Part shown: positions 34,501 to 46,356 of the stretch, one piece after another
Layout of the letters: the number at the start of each line of letters is the position of its first letter
How positions within the stretch are numbered: position 1 is the first letter of the stretch
Assembly: GCF_001625305.1 (NCBI RefSeq)
Contig: NW_017803954.1
Span: forward strand, 768,608 to 832,607
Direction of reading: 5' to 3'
DNA: 64,000 bases
Source of the DNA: Branchiostoma belcheri
Taxonomy: Eukaryota; Chordata; Leptocardii; Amphioxiformes; Branchiostomatidae
Made by a program: the position numbers and the translations under genes
The notes under the pieces: generated by a model
Told to the model about the DNA's origin: nothing
Database searches by the model: none
What the model saw: the letters and a program-made list of their open reading frames with translations, nothing else

Positions 34501-37498
34501 GGTTCAAAAATCAGTCTCTTCACAAATGCATGGCATCAGGCTGACTCATAGGACATTGATGACCCAAGAAACACGTAACTTGCAATTTTGGCCACTCTGA
34601 ACAATACAGAACTTCCATATCCAGTAGAAACTACATGTACAAGGCTTTAGCATGGATGTTGATCTATGCCACCTGCTGCCTTGGTGGAGGTTTCTTCTCC
34701 CCTGTTGTTTACTACTGAAGTTATATCATCACACTCTATGGACTATACATGTACCTTCTCATTGAGTTTCCCAGAAGACCCATCATTACAGACTGTTATC
34801 TTCAGGGTGTCATTCAGGTGTGCCTGTAGTTTCCTCGTCTTCAGTGCACCGACTCCATTAGCACCATCTAGAATCACATCTGGTACATACTTCTTCTTTG
34901 TACCTTTTCAGAAGGATGTAATGAATAAGACTGTGAGTGAGGACTGGGCATTTGTAGCAACGTTGAAAATTTGCAATCACAAAAGATGAAATCATTGTAT
35001 GTTAGATGAAATCAGCACTTTCTTTGAATTGTTTAGGTACAGGACAGGTACTAGTACAGGTAAACATGTAAACCAACATGTAAAGTACTGCTTACCTGAA
35101 TGTAACCTTTACCTTTTGTTACATTCAGGTATGCAGTACTTATGTACAAGTAGTGAACATTTGGAGAGAGAAGAAATGTACTGAAACATAGATGGAATTG
35201 AAACTCCAGCCTAAACCAGGGCAATATGAGATGCTTAATGCTGATTGGTCAATATCTAATACTCGAGCAGAGCGCCCTGCACTAGATAGGCACGGTAAAA
35301 GTATAAAAGGAGGAGTGGTCCGATCTCTGTCATTCTTGATAAAGACTGAATTAAAGTCGAAACCGGTCGAATCCCGTCTCGAGTCTGTCATCTTCCCATC
35401 GCTACGAATGATAGATGGAATTGAGACATACCACCTTCCCTCAGTTTAAGGAAGGCTTCGGCTAGCTTCTTGTAGTAGCCATCTTCTGTTGGCTCCCCAT
35501 AGGCACCCTTGCTGTTGTGGCAACGCACTAGGTAGTGCAGCTGAGGAGTTGTCAGTATCCCTGAGATTCCATTAAAAAAATTGCATGGAAGTTATTTAAA
35601 ATTTACAAGCTTTAGTACTCTTCTATATTTCTCTGGTTCAATAACGCAACAGCAATGACACCATCTACCTGTGGTTCAAGTACCAAACAATGTCATGAAG
35701 AAAAAGCAGTGTAAAAAACAACGAAATAAGAACGTACCAAAATCAGTGAAAGTTGACCCCATGACCTTCAGCCCGTCCAGTAGAGCTTGTGTGAGAGGTG
35801 GTCCACTTGGCCTTGTGGGAACAAAACAGGTGAAATGTCAAATTTGTATAAAGATATTAAAGTCATATTGTACGGCAATGTACACATAAAGTGGTACAGT
35901 ATATCTATTTTCCAGGACTTAAGAAGTTAATGTCCATATGGTTTTTTAGTCAAACTTGTACAAGTTACTACCTCTACATAAGGACTACCTGCTCAATTTG
36001 ACCACTTTTTGGTGGTCCCTTAGATTTTATCCCATTGAGAAAAGCTATCACCATTCCACGTGGACCAGATCTTATTAGTCCTGATTGGTTTCTTGGGCAG
36101 TGACTGTACTCTGTTACTGGTATTTTGTTACACAAACGTAGTTGATGGAAGAATTAAGTATACCTGGTATCCCTGGCAACAAAGACATCTGCAGGAAGAC
36201 TGATGTCAATGTCCACAGCATCAATGATCCTCTGTAAGGCAGATCCAATGTCCTCATCTCTAGAACCAAACCACAATACATGTAATTAGTTAAATGCAGG
36301 ATTTTCAAATTAAACATATTGTCATTATTTCATCTATGTCCTACTTGCAGTTAGTCTACACACCTGAAACTAATCTTGTCTAATCTTTAAATATTAAACA
36401 GGACTGATTTCCTCTCCCATACACACAAATGAAAATCTCACTTATGCTGTTGACTCCTTTAACAAACTTTTGATTTCCAAATTACAAATCCTTTTTCAAA
36501 TACATACATGTATTCATAATTAACTGAAGCCTGAATGTTTTGAATGTCCACTCAGGAGTTCCTCTTACTACAAGACAAGGTGTTTAATTAATTACTCACT
36601 TTGCATTTGCCAGGTCTGTGGCATGTTTCTCCCAGGCTGCTTCCAACATCTCACCCATAGGATCCACCAGCTTGACTCCATTGTCAGGCTCAGGGTTATG
36701 TGATGCTGTAATCATGGCAGCTACAGTGGCTGCACATGCAAAAACAAAACATTAATGTTTAGCCCGTGATGATACAATTACTTGCTGTCAGGGGCTGATT
36801 GGGCTCCCTCCTGGAAGAGCTTTAAATATGGCCATACACCTCTAACTCAAGAAAACCATTCCCATTCCCAGAACCAATAGGATTCTTTATACATGTAACT
36901 ATGAAAATCAGTGGAATGGGACCTTAGCATTCCCTGTCACTGTGGAAACAGTCATTACTGCCTTCAAGTTCAACACTACAGTAACAGACAAGTGACAATC
37001 ATTACAATTGTAAAGGGTTCCACATAGACCTTCAATGCAATTTCATTTTATATTAAACTGACATGACTGGTACCTTTCTTAGCCTTTGACCTCAATGCAG
37101 CAAGCAGCCCCATACGGTACATGACAGAGTCTAAAATGGTTGCCCTGGAAAGAAAAGAAGGGACACTCATTCATTGCTCAATTTCATTATTGCTAAGTGA
37201 TGCTTGATTACATAGTACAATGCTCTGAATGTCAGAAGGACTCTCTTTAATTTCACCTGGGCAGCAGACATGAATAGCACTAAGCTATACAGGCCTAACA
37301 CAGGAAATCTGTTTAAATCATACTGGTTGGATTTTAAGTTGAGATAAAATATGTTTACCAGTTCTATTGAGAAAAGTAAGGATACCGAATTCAAACTTAC
37401 TTGTCCCTGAAGCCAGCAGTGCCGTAGGCAAACTTGATGCCCTCTGGCCGAGGGTGGGCTGCTGCCCCCTTCACTGCCTCCACAAGAATATCAGACAT
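31555..37498 (-). CDS. PGM3: phosphoacetylglucosamine mutase
   Basis: Eighteen coding exons: 37498-37401, 37144-37074, 36729-36600, 36259-36164, 35811-35738, 35560-35435, 34903-34755, 34476-34456, 34329-34240, 34122-34079, 33801-33688, 33414-33313, 33170-33115, 32979-32916, 32747-32625, 32473-32352, 32059-32008 and 31650-31555. Excluding a 2-bp surplus in exon 9 they give 541 residues (human 542). The enzyme interconverts GlcNAc-6-P and GlcNAc-1-P in UDP-GlcNAc synthesis. Visible landmarks are the phosphoserine loop [12 protein letters not shown], the metal loop FDGDADR, FEANGHG, and the phosphate-binding [16 protein letters not shown]. Exon 8 is a 21-nt microexon (CGADFVK). Exon 9 contains one extra CA unit at about 34258-34263 that shifts the frame after DGDADRVV; both neighbouring exons fit the frame without it. 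It may be a sequencing error, an allele or a real lesion. The gene is divergent from MGAT2. Confidence 0.93.
35083..35141. repeat. 59-nt hairpin in a PGM3 intron
   Basis: Arms 35083-35105 and 35119-35141 are inverted complements with one mismatch in 23, enclosing a 13-nt loop; an extra C-G pair can close the stem. Size and shape resemble a short precursor hairpin, but a foldback transposon remnant is equally possible. Confidence 0.55.
35230..35400 (+). other. promoter-like repeat relic in a PGM3 intron
   Basis: Contains GATTGGTCAAT (inverted CCAAT), TATAAAAGG near 35301, and then CTTGATAAAGACTG and GTCGAAACCGGTCGA, a string typical of the ends of some animal retroelements. No reverse transcriptase is present. 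It lies antisense to PGM3. Confidence 0.35.
35950..36080 (+). repeat. dispersed repeat family 2, copy d
   Basis: Blocks GTCAAACTTGTACAAG, TTGACCACTTTTTGGTGGTC and CCCATTGAGA match copy a closely. Located in a PGM3 intron. Confidence 0.6.
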
Positions 37499-39416
37499 CT
37501 TATAAAAACTGAAAGAACACAATTTTGAAATTCTCAGGGAAATAACTTGTCTCAGACCACCAATTTCAATGAATGTTGAAGGATTTCGTTGCATCAGTAT
37601 TAAAGCAAAGGCCATCAGGAAAGGGTTACCTGATTGATACTGATAGTTACTTTTAAAGCTGCAATTCATATCAATTAGTTATTCCTCTACACATTGAAGA
37701 AATAGCAGCCTAGTAGCCTGACTGAACCTCGCTTTTTGCCAGCTCCCTTGTTGGGTGCACGGACTATGTAGGGAGCTCCCCAGAGCTTGAGTTTCACAGG
37801 CTAGCAGCCTAGTATAGTCAAAATATGCAAGAATAGCCTACAACATTTACCATTGTTGTAATACCATTAAAAACTGATAATTTAAATTAAAAAATTGTGG
37901 TGCAAAGTTGTATTTCCAAACTGGGATTGGTTGCCATCCAGTTTTGGCAAAAAAGCTACATCAAAGACAATGATTTCATGTTACAAATAAAGGGGGCGGG
38001 GCAACCTTACAGCCAATCATGTTATGACAACTGAATAACAAAATAATTTAGATTGTACCTGAATATGAAACTAGCTGTCAAAAACATACTAATTTTAATA
38101 CATTGTACATGTAACATTACGCTGGTTTGCAAAATCCAAGAAAAACAAACACGACGCTAGAAGAACAAACAATGTAGTTGATTATCTAAAGTTTTTAACA
38201 TACAACTTTGTCTATATATATATATAGCTGACCAACGTCTACCCTGTTGCTTTTAGATAGGTTTGCAACGTTTGTAAAATGCAACAGATCAAAACAACGT
38301 TGACAGGTTAACTTGATTTTTCATGAAGATGAATAAGATGAACATCAAAAGAATAACATAAAGTTAGCAACGGCAAACTAACTTTAGAGTCAGTAACGCC
38401 CTACAGACGTCACTGATGCACAAGTATTTGCATTACGTCAATCAACGCAGGTTATACAACGTTGTGTGGGAGTGAATCACCTGTAAACGGGGCGTACCTG
38501 GCGCCACGTGGAACACAAACAAACTCACCTGTTCAACCCGGAAGTACAGCACGACCTTTGACATCGTGTGCGCGCATGCCTAGAACTCCCAACCAAGATG
38601 GTGGTCAAGCGCAACTGAGCTCATAAAGTCTCACCAAAAACTGGCAATTTTCGCTTCTTATGAACGAGTTGTACGACTTTAAAGGTGAGTGAAGATCCGT
38701 ATAAGGATACTCTGTAGCATACGTTATGTCTTTCGTTCTTGCCGAGTGTTAAAATCGGCTTAGATGTGTACAGATGCAGTGTCGGCGACCAGAACGCTTT
38801 TTTTCACGGTCCTATTCCCCACTGTGCTGTGCGTCCCTGAGGTAAATGCAACAGCTGTCTGATAAAATTTTGTATAAGAACTTCCTAGAAAGAAAAATAT
38901 CTGATCATCACAGATAGAACTTTCTTTGAACTTGAGGTCAGTTGTTGGTTATTTCGCCGATTATTAGACAATGTTACACCAGAATAATTTGGTGCATGTT
39001 TAAAAGGACCAAAAGGACACTCTAACGTAAATACCCTATGTTTTCACAAGATTTAGGAGGTTGGTTTTCACGGTTGTTGCATTTGTCCACTGTCATAGAA
39101 AAACAAGTTGTGAACAAATTCATTCTGTAAAGCATGCAAAACTGCTGCCCCGAAATTACTAGACAACAGGAAGAGCAATGTTCAAATAATTGTTCCTGAA
39201 TGATGAATAAAAGATTACGTGCAGCTGGGACAGTGTAGGTCAAGGACCATTGGACTAGTTTTAGCTTTTAATGGAATCCTAGTTAATAGTTAATGAAAGC
39301 ATGTTGATAATTGTGCTTTCTGTACTCTTGCCATTGCAGGCCTTGCTTCATGGATGGAGTAAGCATATTGTGTAAATTTTTTAAATAATATTTTCTTTAA
39401 AATCCCATCACCTGAA
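37499..39416. promoter_or_regulatory. divergent promoter and 5' UTR region of PGM3 and MGAT2
   Basis: The core near 38500-38700 carries an E-box CACGTG (about 38510), an ETS-type CCGGAAGT (about 38540), and a YY1-like AAGATGGTGG (about 38595). AAAGGTGAGTGA near 38680 could be the donor of an untranslated first MGAT2 exon. An 86-bp insertion with 13-bp direct repeats sits at 37703-37814. Transcription starts are inferred. Confidence 0.45.
37703..37814. repeat. 86-bp insert flanked by 13-bp direct repeats
   Basis: TAGCAGCCTAGTA occurs at 37703-37715 and again at 37802-37814. The enclosed 86 bp begins GCCTG and ends CAGGC, so it has short inverted termini. A very small transposon is likely. Confidence 0.5.
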
Positions 39417-39572
39417 ATGTGTGTCCTTAAGCCATCTGAAATGATCCTTATGATTATTGTGTTTGGTTTCCTCACATCCCTTGCCCTGTACGCTGTCAAG
39501 ATCTTTGGAAAGTATGACTCTGTCTTGCTAACAGATGAGCAGATGAAACGGAAAATCAAAGAGTACCTGTAG
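39417..39572 (+). CDS. 51-residue single-pass membrane microprotein
   Basis: The ATG at 39417 opens a 51-residue frame: a short N-terminus (MCVLKPSE), a hydrophobic segment of about 20 residues (MILMIIVFGFLTSLALY), then a charged tail (DEQMKRKIKEYL) up to the TAG at 39570-39572. The shape is that of a tail-out small integral membrane protein. I do not recognise the family. It lies 426 bp upstream of the MGAT2 ATG on the same strand, with a good acceptor (TTTTTTCCAG near 39935) between them. It may be an upstream ORF in MGAT2 mRNA or its own small gene. Chance is not excluded, but the composition looks protein-like. Confidence 0.5.
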   Translation: MCVLKPSEMILMIIVFGFLTSLALYAVKIFGKYDSVLLTDEQMKRKIKEYL

Positions 39573-39998
39573 GGGACACCTCTGTCTTCTCCTTGTGTCT
39601 AACATCTAGGTAACACCTTTTGACTTTTGACCATTCTTTTGTCAAACTACAGAGTGAAAATCTGTCTGTTGTCACCGTTGCCTTCTATGATAGTTTATAG
39701 TAGACTAAGTTGAGTACTAGTAGATCCTTCAGCCAAATTCAAAAGCTGGAATTTGAGTTTCTATTTGGGGCCACTCGTCACTTAGTACTGCCCTTCCTGG
39801 TCTAGATCTGTGCAGATTATCCAAGGCTTTATAGTTGTGTTCACTAGATGTCCTTTAATATGTTTGTTGAGTCTTATTTTAAATAAGAACTTCACATTTT
39901 TATAACCAACAGTTTCTATGGTTCATTTTTTCCAGCTAAGAAACAGATGATCTCATTAGTACCTTCTTGAATTTTTAAACTGGACAGTCAGCATCACC

Positions 39999-42900
39999 AT
40001 GAGGCCATCACGGGTTTTTAAGTTGATTATAGTGGCCAGTCTCCTGGTGGCTGCCTTTTTCTACATTGTCAAAGTCACCAACAAGGACGAAAAAGTAAGA
40101 ACTCGCGATGATGAGGAGGATAAGGGTATTGACTTTGCTGAGGAACATAAGGACTTTGCTGAGGAACGTAATGACATCAAGTCTGTCATTAAGAAGGAGG
40201 ATGGAGAGAAGAAGCCTGAGGAAGACTCCTCTCCACAAGAAGAGGCTCATCAGCAAAACGAGAAGTCTGTCAACCTGTCTGACAGAAACCCATCCAGTGT
40301 TCAAGAGATGAGGAGCATCATCAATGATGTGAACTTCAACCAGGAGGTCCACAATCTTGACAAGTTCCCCAAAAGGCCTGAAGAGGGAATCATTATTGTT
40401 GTGCAGGTCCACAACAGGCCAGAGTACCTGGAACAGTTGGTGAAGTCCCTCGGCGCAGCAAAGAGCATCGAGAAGGCTCTTCTGATCATTAGCCACGACT
40501 ACTTCTCAAAAGAAATCAACAAGATTGTAGAAAGTATAGACTTCTGTCAGGTCAGTGGAATCCATTGGATTTCTGCTATTTTGTTCACTGTAGAACTCTG
40601 TGTATCACTGATACTAGAAAGCATCAAAAAGTTGTAAAAGAAAGACTACAAGGCTTAAGTTGATACAGTGTAAGGTATAAGTTATTGATCTTATTTTTAT
40701 GTTATATCTAATATATTTGTTACATATGATTAACTTTTCAACCCTTCCATCCCAACTTGCAGGTGATGCAGATTTTCTTCCCATTTGCATCACAATTTTA
40801 TCCGGATGAATTTCCAGGCCAGGACCCAAATGACTGTCCCAGAGACATCCCCAGAGACAAGTAAGTAATGAAACAACAACAACACACAACAAACAAACAC
40901 ATGCAGACTAATGTAGCCAGGTGTCATGCATGGTACTGACCTAACAGAAATATTTTCTTGTTCTGTTTTTTGTTTCATTCTTAATCTCTTTTGTTGCACT
41001 TGTTCTTGCATTGTTCAGCTAGAAATTGTTCTGGGAAGCATTTTGGGGTTTTGTGACATTCAACTTCACCCCATTTCCAGAGTCTGACCTGTTGACCTGT
41101 CATTCTGCTTGTCAATCTTCGCTTAACCAATGTGTTGCCAACATGCTCTGTCCAGACAACAAACACACAAACACACAAACACACAGCTCAGCCACCCAAA
41201 ACAATACTTCTACACATTTTGATTTTCTTACAAGTGGATTCTTCTGCTACTGTGCAGCTCCACAGATATTGATTTCTCTATTTCACATGTATACTATCTA
41301 CTTACCTTCTTCCTTTACCAAGTGGTGTGTTGTTGTGTCTGAAGGGCCCTTGAGATTGAGTGCACCAATGCAGCCTACCCAGACATGTATGGCCACTACA
41401 GAGAGGCACCCTTCACTATGACCAAGCACCATTGGTGGTGGAAGGTATGATGAGTTTCAACTGCTTTAAGTCAGGGCTGTTTTATATATAAATATATTAT
41501 CAATTGTTTGTTTTATATTTCCAAAAGTGTAGTTGTGTATGATTTTGTACAAAATTTTGTCACGTAGTGCATGTACATTTGTACATCACTACTCATACTG
41601 TTAACAATCCCTCCACTCCCTCACCCGTCCAACTTATTATTGATTTGTTTGATACAGCCCTGATGGATAGTTTATTGGCAATAGCTTTGTCTCCAAAACT
41701 TTCCCAGTTCCAGACATCTTACGTCATTCACAGTCAATGTACTGGTTCTTTGTCTCATTGTGCCAATGTGCAGAATGTATGGTTCAAAATTCCTTTGGGG
41801 GAACAGCTGCATCTAACTTGAGAAATTTAGGTGCACAGAAAAAAAATTGGATGCACAAGCTAAAATAAAGTAAAATGTCATCAAAACCTAAATACAAACC
41901 TCTCTAACAAGCCTGAGAGTTTGAATGTGAAGTTCTATTTAGGTGCAAAAGAGCACCCACAGTATATGGATATGCCTCCAGAATTTTGAGCCCTGGTTAC
42001 AGTTATGTAGATGACACAGCCAGTTAACTTGTGTTTCCAGGCCCACCGAGTGTTTGAGGGTCTGAAGGCTACACGAGACCACAAAGGTCTGGTCCTGTTT
42101 CTGGAGGAAGATCACATTGTTTCTCAGGACTTCTACCCAACACTGGAGCTCATGGCTAAACTACAGCAGGGGTATGTACAGTCATATAGCTTCAAAAATG
42201 AAGGGCCGTAACTCTGTAGTACATGTGCCAGTATATCACTTAGTGTGTGCAGACCTCATTTGCAATATATAATACACTTATATTATAACTAAAAGTTACA
42301 AATCTATCTTGGGAATAGTGATGTTTTAGAAAATAGATATCTTTTTTTTAATTGACTGTGTTTTTGTTAGGTACAAAAACATCTAGCTTAAAGGGAATCT
42401 TGTATTTGCAGTGAGTGTCCAGAATGTGACATCATCAGCATGGGACTGTACGACAGACCGTCTAATTACCAGTCTGTAGGAGATATGGTAAGAAAGAACC
42501 TGTTCTTTTGTATTGTTACTATGTGTACATCATTACTCACAGTTTTGTTTCATGACTGTACAATGTGCATTTACTATTGATTCTACAAAGCCACAGGATA
42601 AACAATGCCACTCGGGGCCAAGTATCGAACAGTACAATGTTGCGAGATCTAATGTAAGTCTGTCTGCTCTAACCCAGGTGGATGTAATCACATGGCAGTC
42701 TTCCAAACACAACATGGGCATGGCCTACACCAGGGACACATGGGCCAAGATCAGGAGCTGTTCAAAGGTCAGGGTTTATCCATAATTTTAACTTAATGGT
42801 AGGTTTAAAATATCCTGTAAAAACATAGATATACATCATTACATGCAATCTATTGTGACATGATGTACATGTATTTCAGGAGTTCTGTACGTTTGATGAC

Positions 42901-43682
42901 TACAACTGGGACTGGACCCTGCAGCACGTGAGCGGCAGGTGTCTGCCCAGCACCCTGACCACCATGGTCATCCTGGGACCAAGGGTGTTCCACATCGGCA
43001 CATGGTAGGGGGCGCTGCTGTTGCACATCATGACTCAAATAAAAAATGTTGTTAGAAACTTTTTTCTCATATGCACCTTTCGTGCTTATTATACTAAAGT
43101 TCTTGTTACATCCAGGTATAGAAGTATAAGTCTGGGTGGCTGAGTTGTGGGTTTGTGTCTCTGCTTGTCATCATAGGTTTGATTGCCTGGTGGATGGGTG
43201 TGTGGGTGGCAATTGATTTTGACTGTTGTTTGATATGGGGGTCATGTCTGATGGTCACCCAGAGAGTAGGTGGGCAGTATGTAGAGGAATTCAATAGTGT
43301 AATACCCGAATTGAATAATTGAATTACATCATGCAATCCCCACCACAGCCCCAATACTTTTACAAAACCCAAACATTTGAGAACTTGAAAAAGGAAGCCT
43401 GGAATCTCCAGTTTCTTGTCTTTCTCTTTTGTTCTTAGTGGAATGCACCATTCCAACAAGGATGCCAAGTGTGAGGTGGAGAAGGAGGTAGGATACGTGG
43501 AGGATCTGCTGAGGAGAAACAAGCCTTACCTGGACCCCAGCGGACTCTACATCAAGCAGCGCTTTGACAAATCTGCAGTCATTAAGACAATGAAGCCCAA
43601 CGGAGGCTGGGCAGACCCACGTGACCACAGGCTGTGTATGAGCTATGCCAAGATGCAAATGGTCGGACAGAATGACACCTGA
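39999..43682 (+). CDS. MGAT2: alpha-1,6-mannosyl-glycoprotein 2-beta-N-acetylglucosaminyltransferase (GnT-II)
   Basis: Eight exons: 39999-40550, 40763-40860, 41345-41444, 42041-42171, 42412-42487, 42678-42767, 42880-43004 and 43439-43682, giving 471 residues (human 447). This Golgi type II membrane enzyme adds GlcNAc from UDP-GlcNAc to the alpha-1,6 mannose arm, committing N-glycans to the complex type. The anchor is at residues 8-25 (FKLIIVASLLVAAFFYIV), followed by an acidic stem. The catalytic domain begins near VVQVHNRPEYLEQLV. The metal/nucleotide-binding LFLEEDH (EED in place of DXD), TKHHWWWK, YNWDWTL and HIGTCGMHH are all present. All introns are GT-AG. The human coding region is a single exon, so seven introns here mark ancestral structure or separate gain. 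Confidence 0.96.
41075..41220 (-). repeat. dispersed repeat family 1, copy c
   Basis: Located in MGAT2 intron 2. It contains CTCAGCCACCCAAAACAATA with an expanded ACACAAAC run beside it. Confidence 0.55.
43110..43325 (+). repeat. dispersed repeat family 1, copy d
   Basis: Located in MGAT2 intron 7, in the same orientation as copy b. It starts TCTGGGTGGCTGAGTTGTGG and ends near GTGTAATACCCGAA. Confidence 0.6.
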
Positions 43683-46356
43683 TTCCAGCATTGCTCAATT
43701 AGAGTTTTATATATATGATATGATATGAAAATATATATATTCACCATCTTGCAACAACTTTGTACAGAGTTTTTTTAGAACCTGAAGCCCGATTTTGTCT
43801 AACTTGTGACTTGAATTGGGGTTAAGTGATGGTGTATTGCCTTACTCAATTAAAGAACTTGTTTGAAAAGAAAAACTACAATTGGCAAAGCTAAAAGGTA
43901 GAATGAATATGCTGAGAAAAATTTGCTTTATAATTTTAGTCCAGATTGTTCCTTTTCTCTAAATAGAATATTTTACTACCAGTAACCTCACTCCACTGGT
44001 GCCAAATAGGGGGAAATTTTCCTAGTAGACCTACGAATGTTCTCTGTACGATGTAAAAAAGTTCTGTATACAAGTTTAGAGATAATTATGATGTTTTTGC
44101 TACAAAATGAAGGACAAACCAGAAACTATCTGGATATTTTCAGGTCTACAGTTCATACATGTTTTGGTTCACAGCACTGTAATTTTTTGTTGGCTTTGTT
44201 GTGCTTCTCAATTTGTTCACAGCAATTCTGGATGCAGTTTTTCTAATTACTAGTACATTTACATCTCAATGATTTTTGTTGGTCCATTATGTTTTTATGC
44301 TTTGCAAAGTGTTTTCATCAACAGTTCTGTTCAGGCTGTACAGATGCAATAAGAATAGAATTACGCATGTTACAACTCAAAGGAACGTACATGTTGTACA
44401 ATTGTACAATTGTTGTCATGTGATTTTGTCAAAGGGAACTTGTTAAGACATCTGTGTGTTTGTAAGTATCACAACACTTTGACAATGCCTTGTGACTTCG
44501 GAGAATTGTAGATTTTTGTTGAAGGAATCATGTCAACAACAGTTGCTGTGCACAGCTTCAATAGGTAAAAAAAATAATACATAGACATATTTTCCTGTTT
44601 CTCTAACCAGTATGTCCTTCCTGGCTAGTCATTTGTTCATAAGATTCATGTAGGGGGTGAGGAATTTCCTGATTAAAAATGAGTGGGGAGTTGGTATGTT
44701 GCTGAAGAGTCTGCCATCAGTTCTGGAGCTGCAGTAAGTGTTGCAAATATGTCCCAGACTTACACGTAAATGGGCTAGTAAGGGCACAGTTACATTCGAT
44801 GTGCAATTTTGATGCCATAGAATTTTCAGGCAGGCTATGACACGAACCAACTGCCGACAAGGATCTCAGACCGCCTTTCTACATTGTATAACAAGACAGC
44901 AGAATTTTGAAGGACACTTCCATGTACACGACTGAATCTAGAATACCATCAGTTTGGGATTGTATGACTATTGCACCACGCATGTGACTGGGCCCTAAGA
45001 GTAGGAATGTGCCATAAGAAAGACATGGTAGTCTCTGTGTATAAGTAACCAAATTTTGGAAAACATTTGACCCATTTGAAAATTCAATTGGATACACTTA
45101 TGGCCAGCTTAAATGAAGTCAAGTCTAATGTACCCGTTGTGCATTTTAATCTCTCCACCAATGTTTGACCTTTGTACATAACATGTAGGTCATGCAACAC
45201 ATTTGTGGTGGTAAACAAAATGTTAACATTGGGGTTTGAACCGTGCTGTTCAGTATTGTGTTTTCAATATGTAAGACACCGGTGGCCTTGTGTAACCCAG
45301 AGTCTTTCGCAATGTAGTTGAGCTGTTTCAGGGTGTTGTTGCTTGTGTTTGTCTCTCTGTTATATATCCACGTGTAAAATTTAATGATAGATAGCTGCGT
45401 ATATTATATATATATCTATACCTTACATACTCGATCTAACCCAGAAGAGGGGCATGTTTTATGAAATTTCTTACTAATTCAGTAACTGTGATCTAGTTAG
45501 GCAACTCATTCCACGTACAATGTACGTACAATGTATTTTTTAATGTACATGATTGTACATAGTTCAGACTTCCTGCTTCATCTGATAAGGTTATCAGCTG
45601 CATGTGACCTAACACTATGATTATTGCAAAATGATGATGTTTATGAAAGTGCTCTTGCTGCTTTAAATAATGAAGGCAATGATTTGTGTAACGATGTGTT
45701 ATGTGAATGTCACAACAATGTGCATGTTGTAGAACCTGTTGAGAACCAGATACGTTGCTCCATTCCATCCACTGCTTGATGCAATGAATTTTGTAAGTAA
45801 GATATTTGGTAATTGTAAATGGCACGATCAATGGAAATAAAGATTTTGCCAGTTCCATTCCGTTACTCATCAATGTCATATGTGGATTTGGGCTTGTCAT
45901 GTGTGGATTTGGGCTTCTATATGTGGATTTGGGCTTCTCTATTTCTCAATGTCATATGTGGATTTGGGCTTCTCTTAAATTTAAGTATTAGGGGTTACTT
46001 CTAGTTGCAGAAGTTTTGTTTTAGGAGGCTGAATTGTCTCTGTCCTAATCAATTTGTATCGATAAAAAAATGGAGGAGAACAAGTCTGTTGTAAAAGCTT
46101 TATTGTTGGTTTGACCTGATATTCCTATTGATATCCTACTGAAAGGAATATAAGAAGATTCATTTCTACTTCTTTACCTTTGTTAATCATTTTGATCATG
46201 TTCAAAACATTGTCTTCATTGAGGTTTATTGACACAAGGTTTTTATTTATTTGACACAAGACAAGAACACACATTACTGGTGTTTATTATACTTGTTGAT
46301 TCCTTGAATAAATGTATTACATGAAACAGTACATTCAAACGAAGAACTACATGAAC
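43683..46356. other. MGAT2 3' UTR and intergenic, convergent with EVC
   Basis: AT-rich 3' flanks of MGAT2 (plus) and EVC (minus). It contains a small minisatellite at 45870-45975 and scattered AT microsatellites. No other coding region was recognised. Confidence 0.6.
45870..45975. repeat. minisatellite with GTGGATTTGGGCTT unit
   Basis: Four copies of ATGTGGATTTGGGCTT occur within about 105 bp (starting near 45880, 45900, 45921 and 45956), the first and last preceded by CAATGTCAT, suggesting stepwise duplication. Confidence 0.75.
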
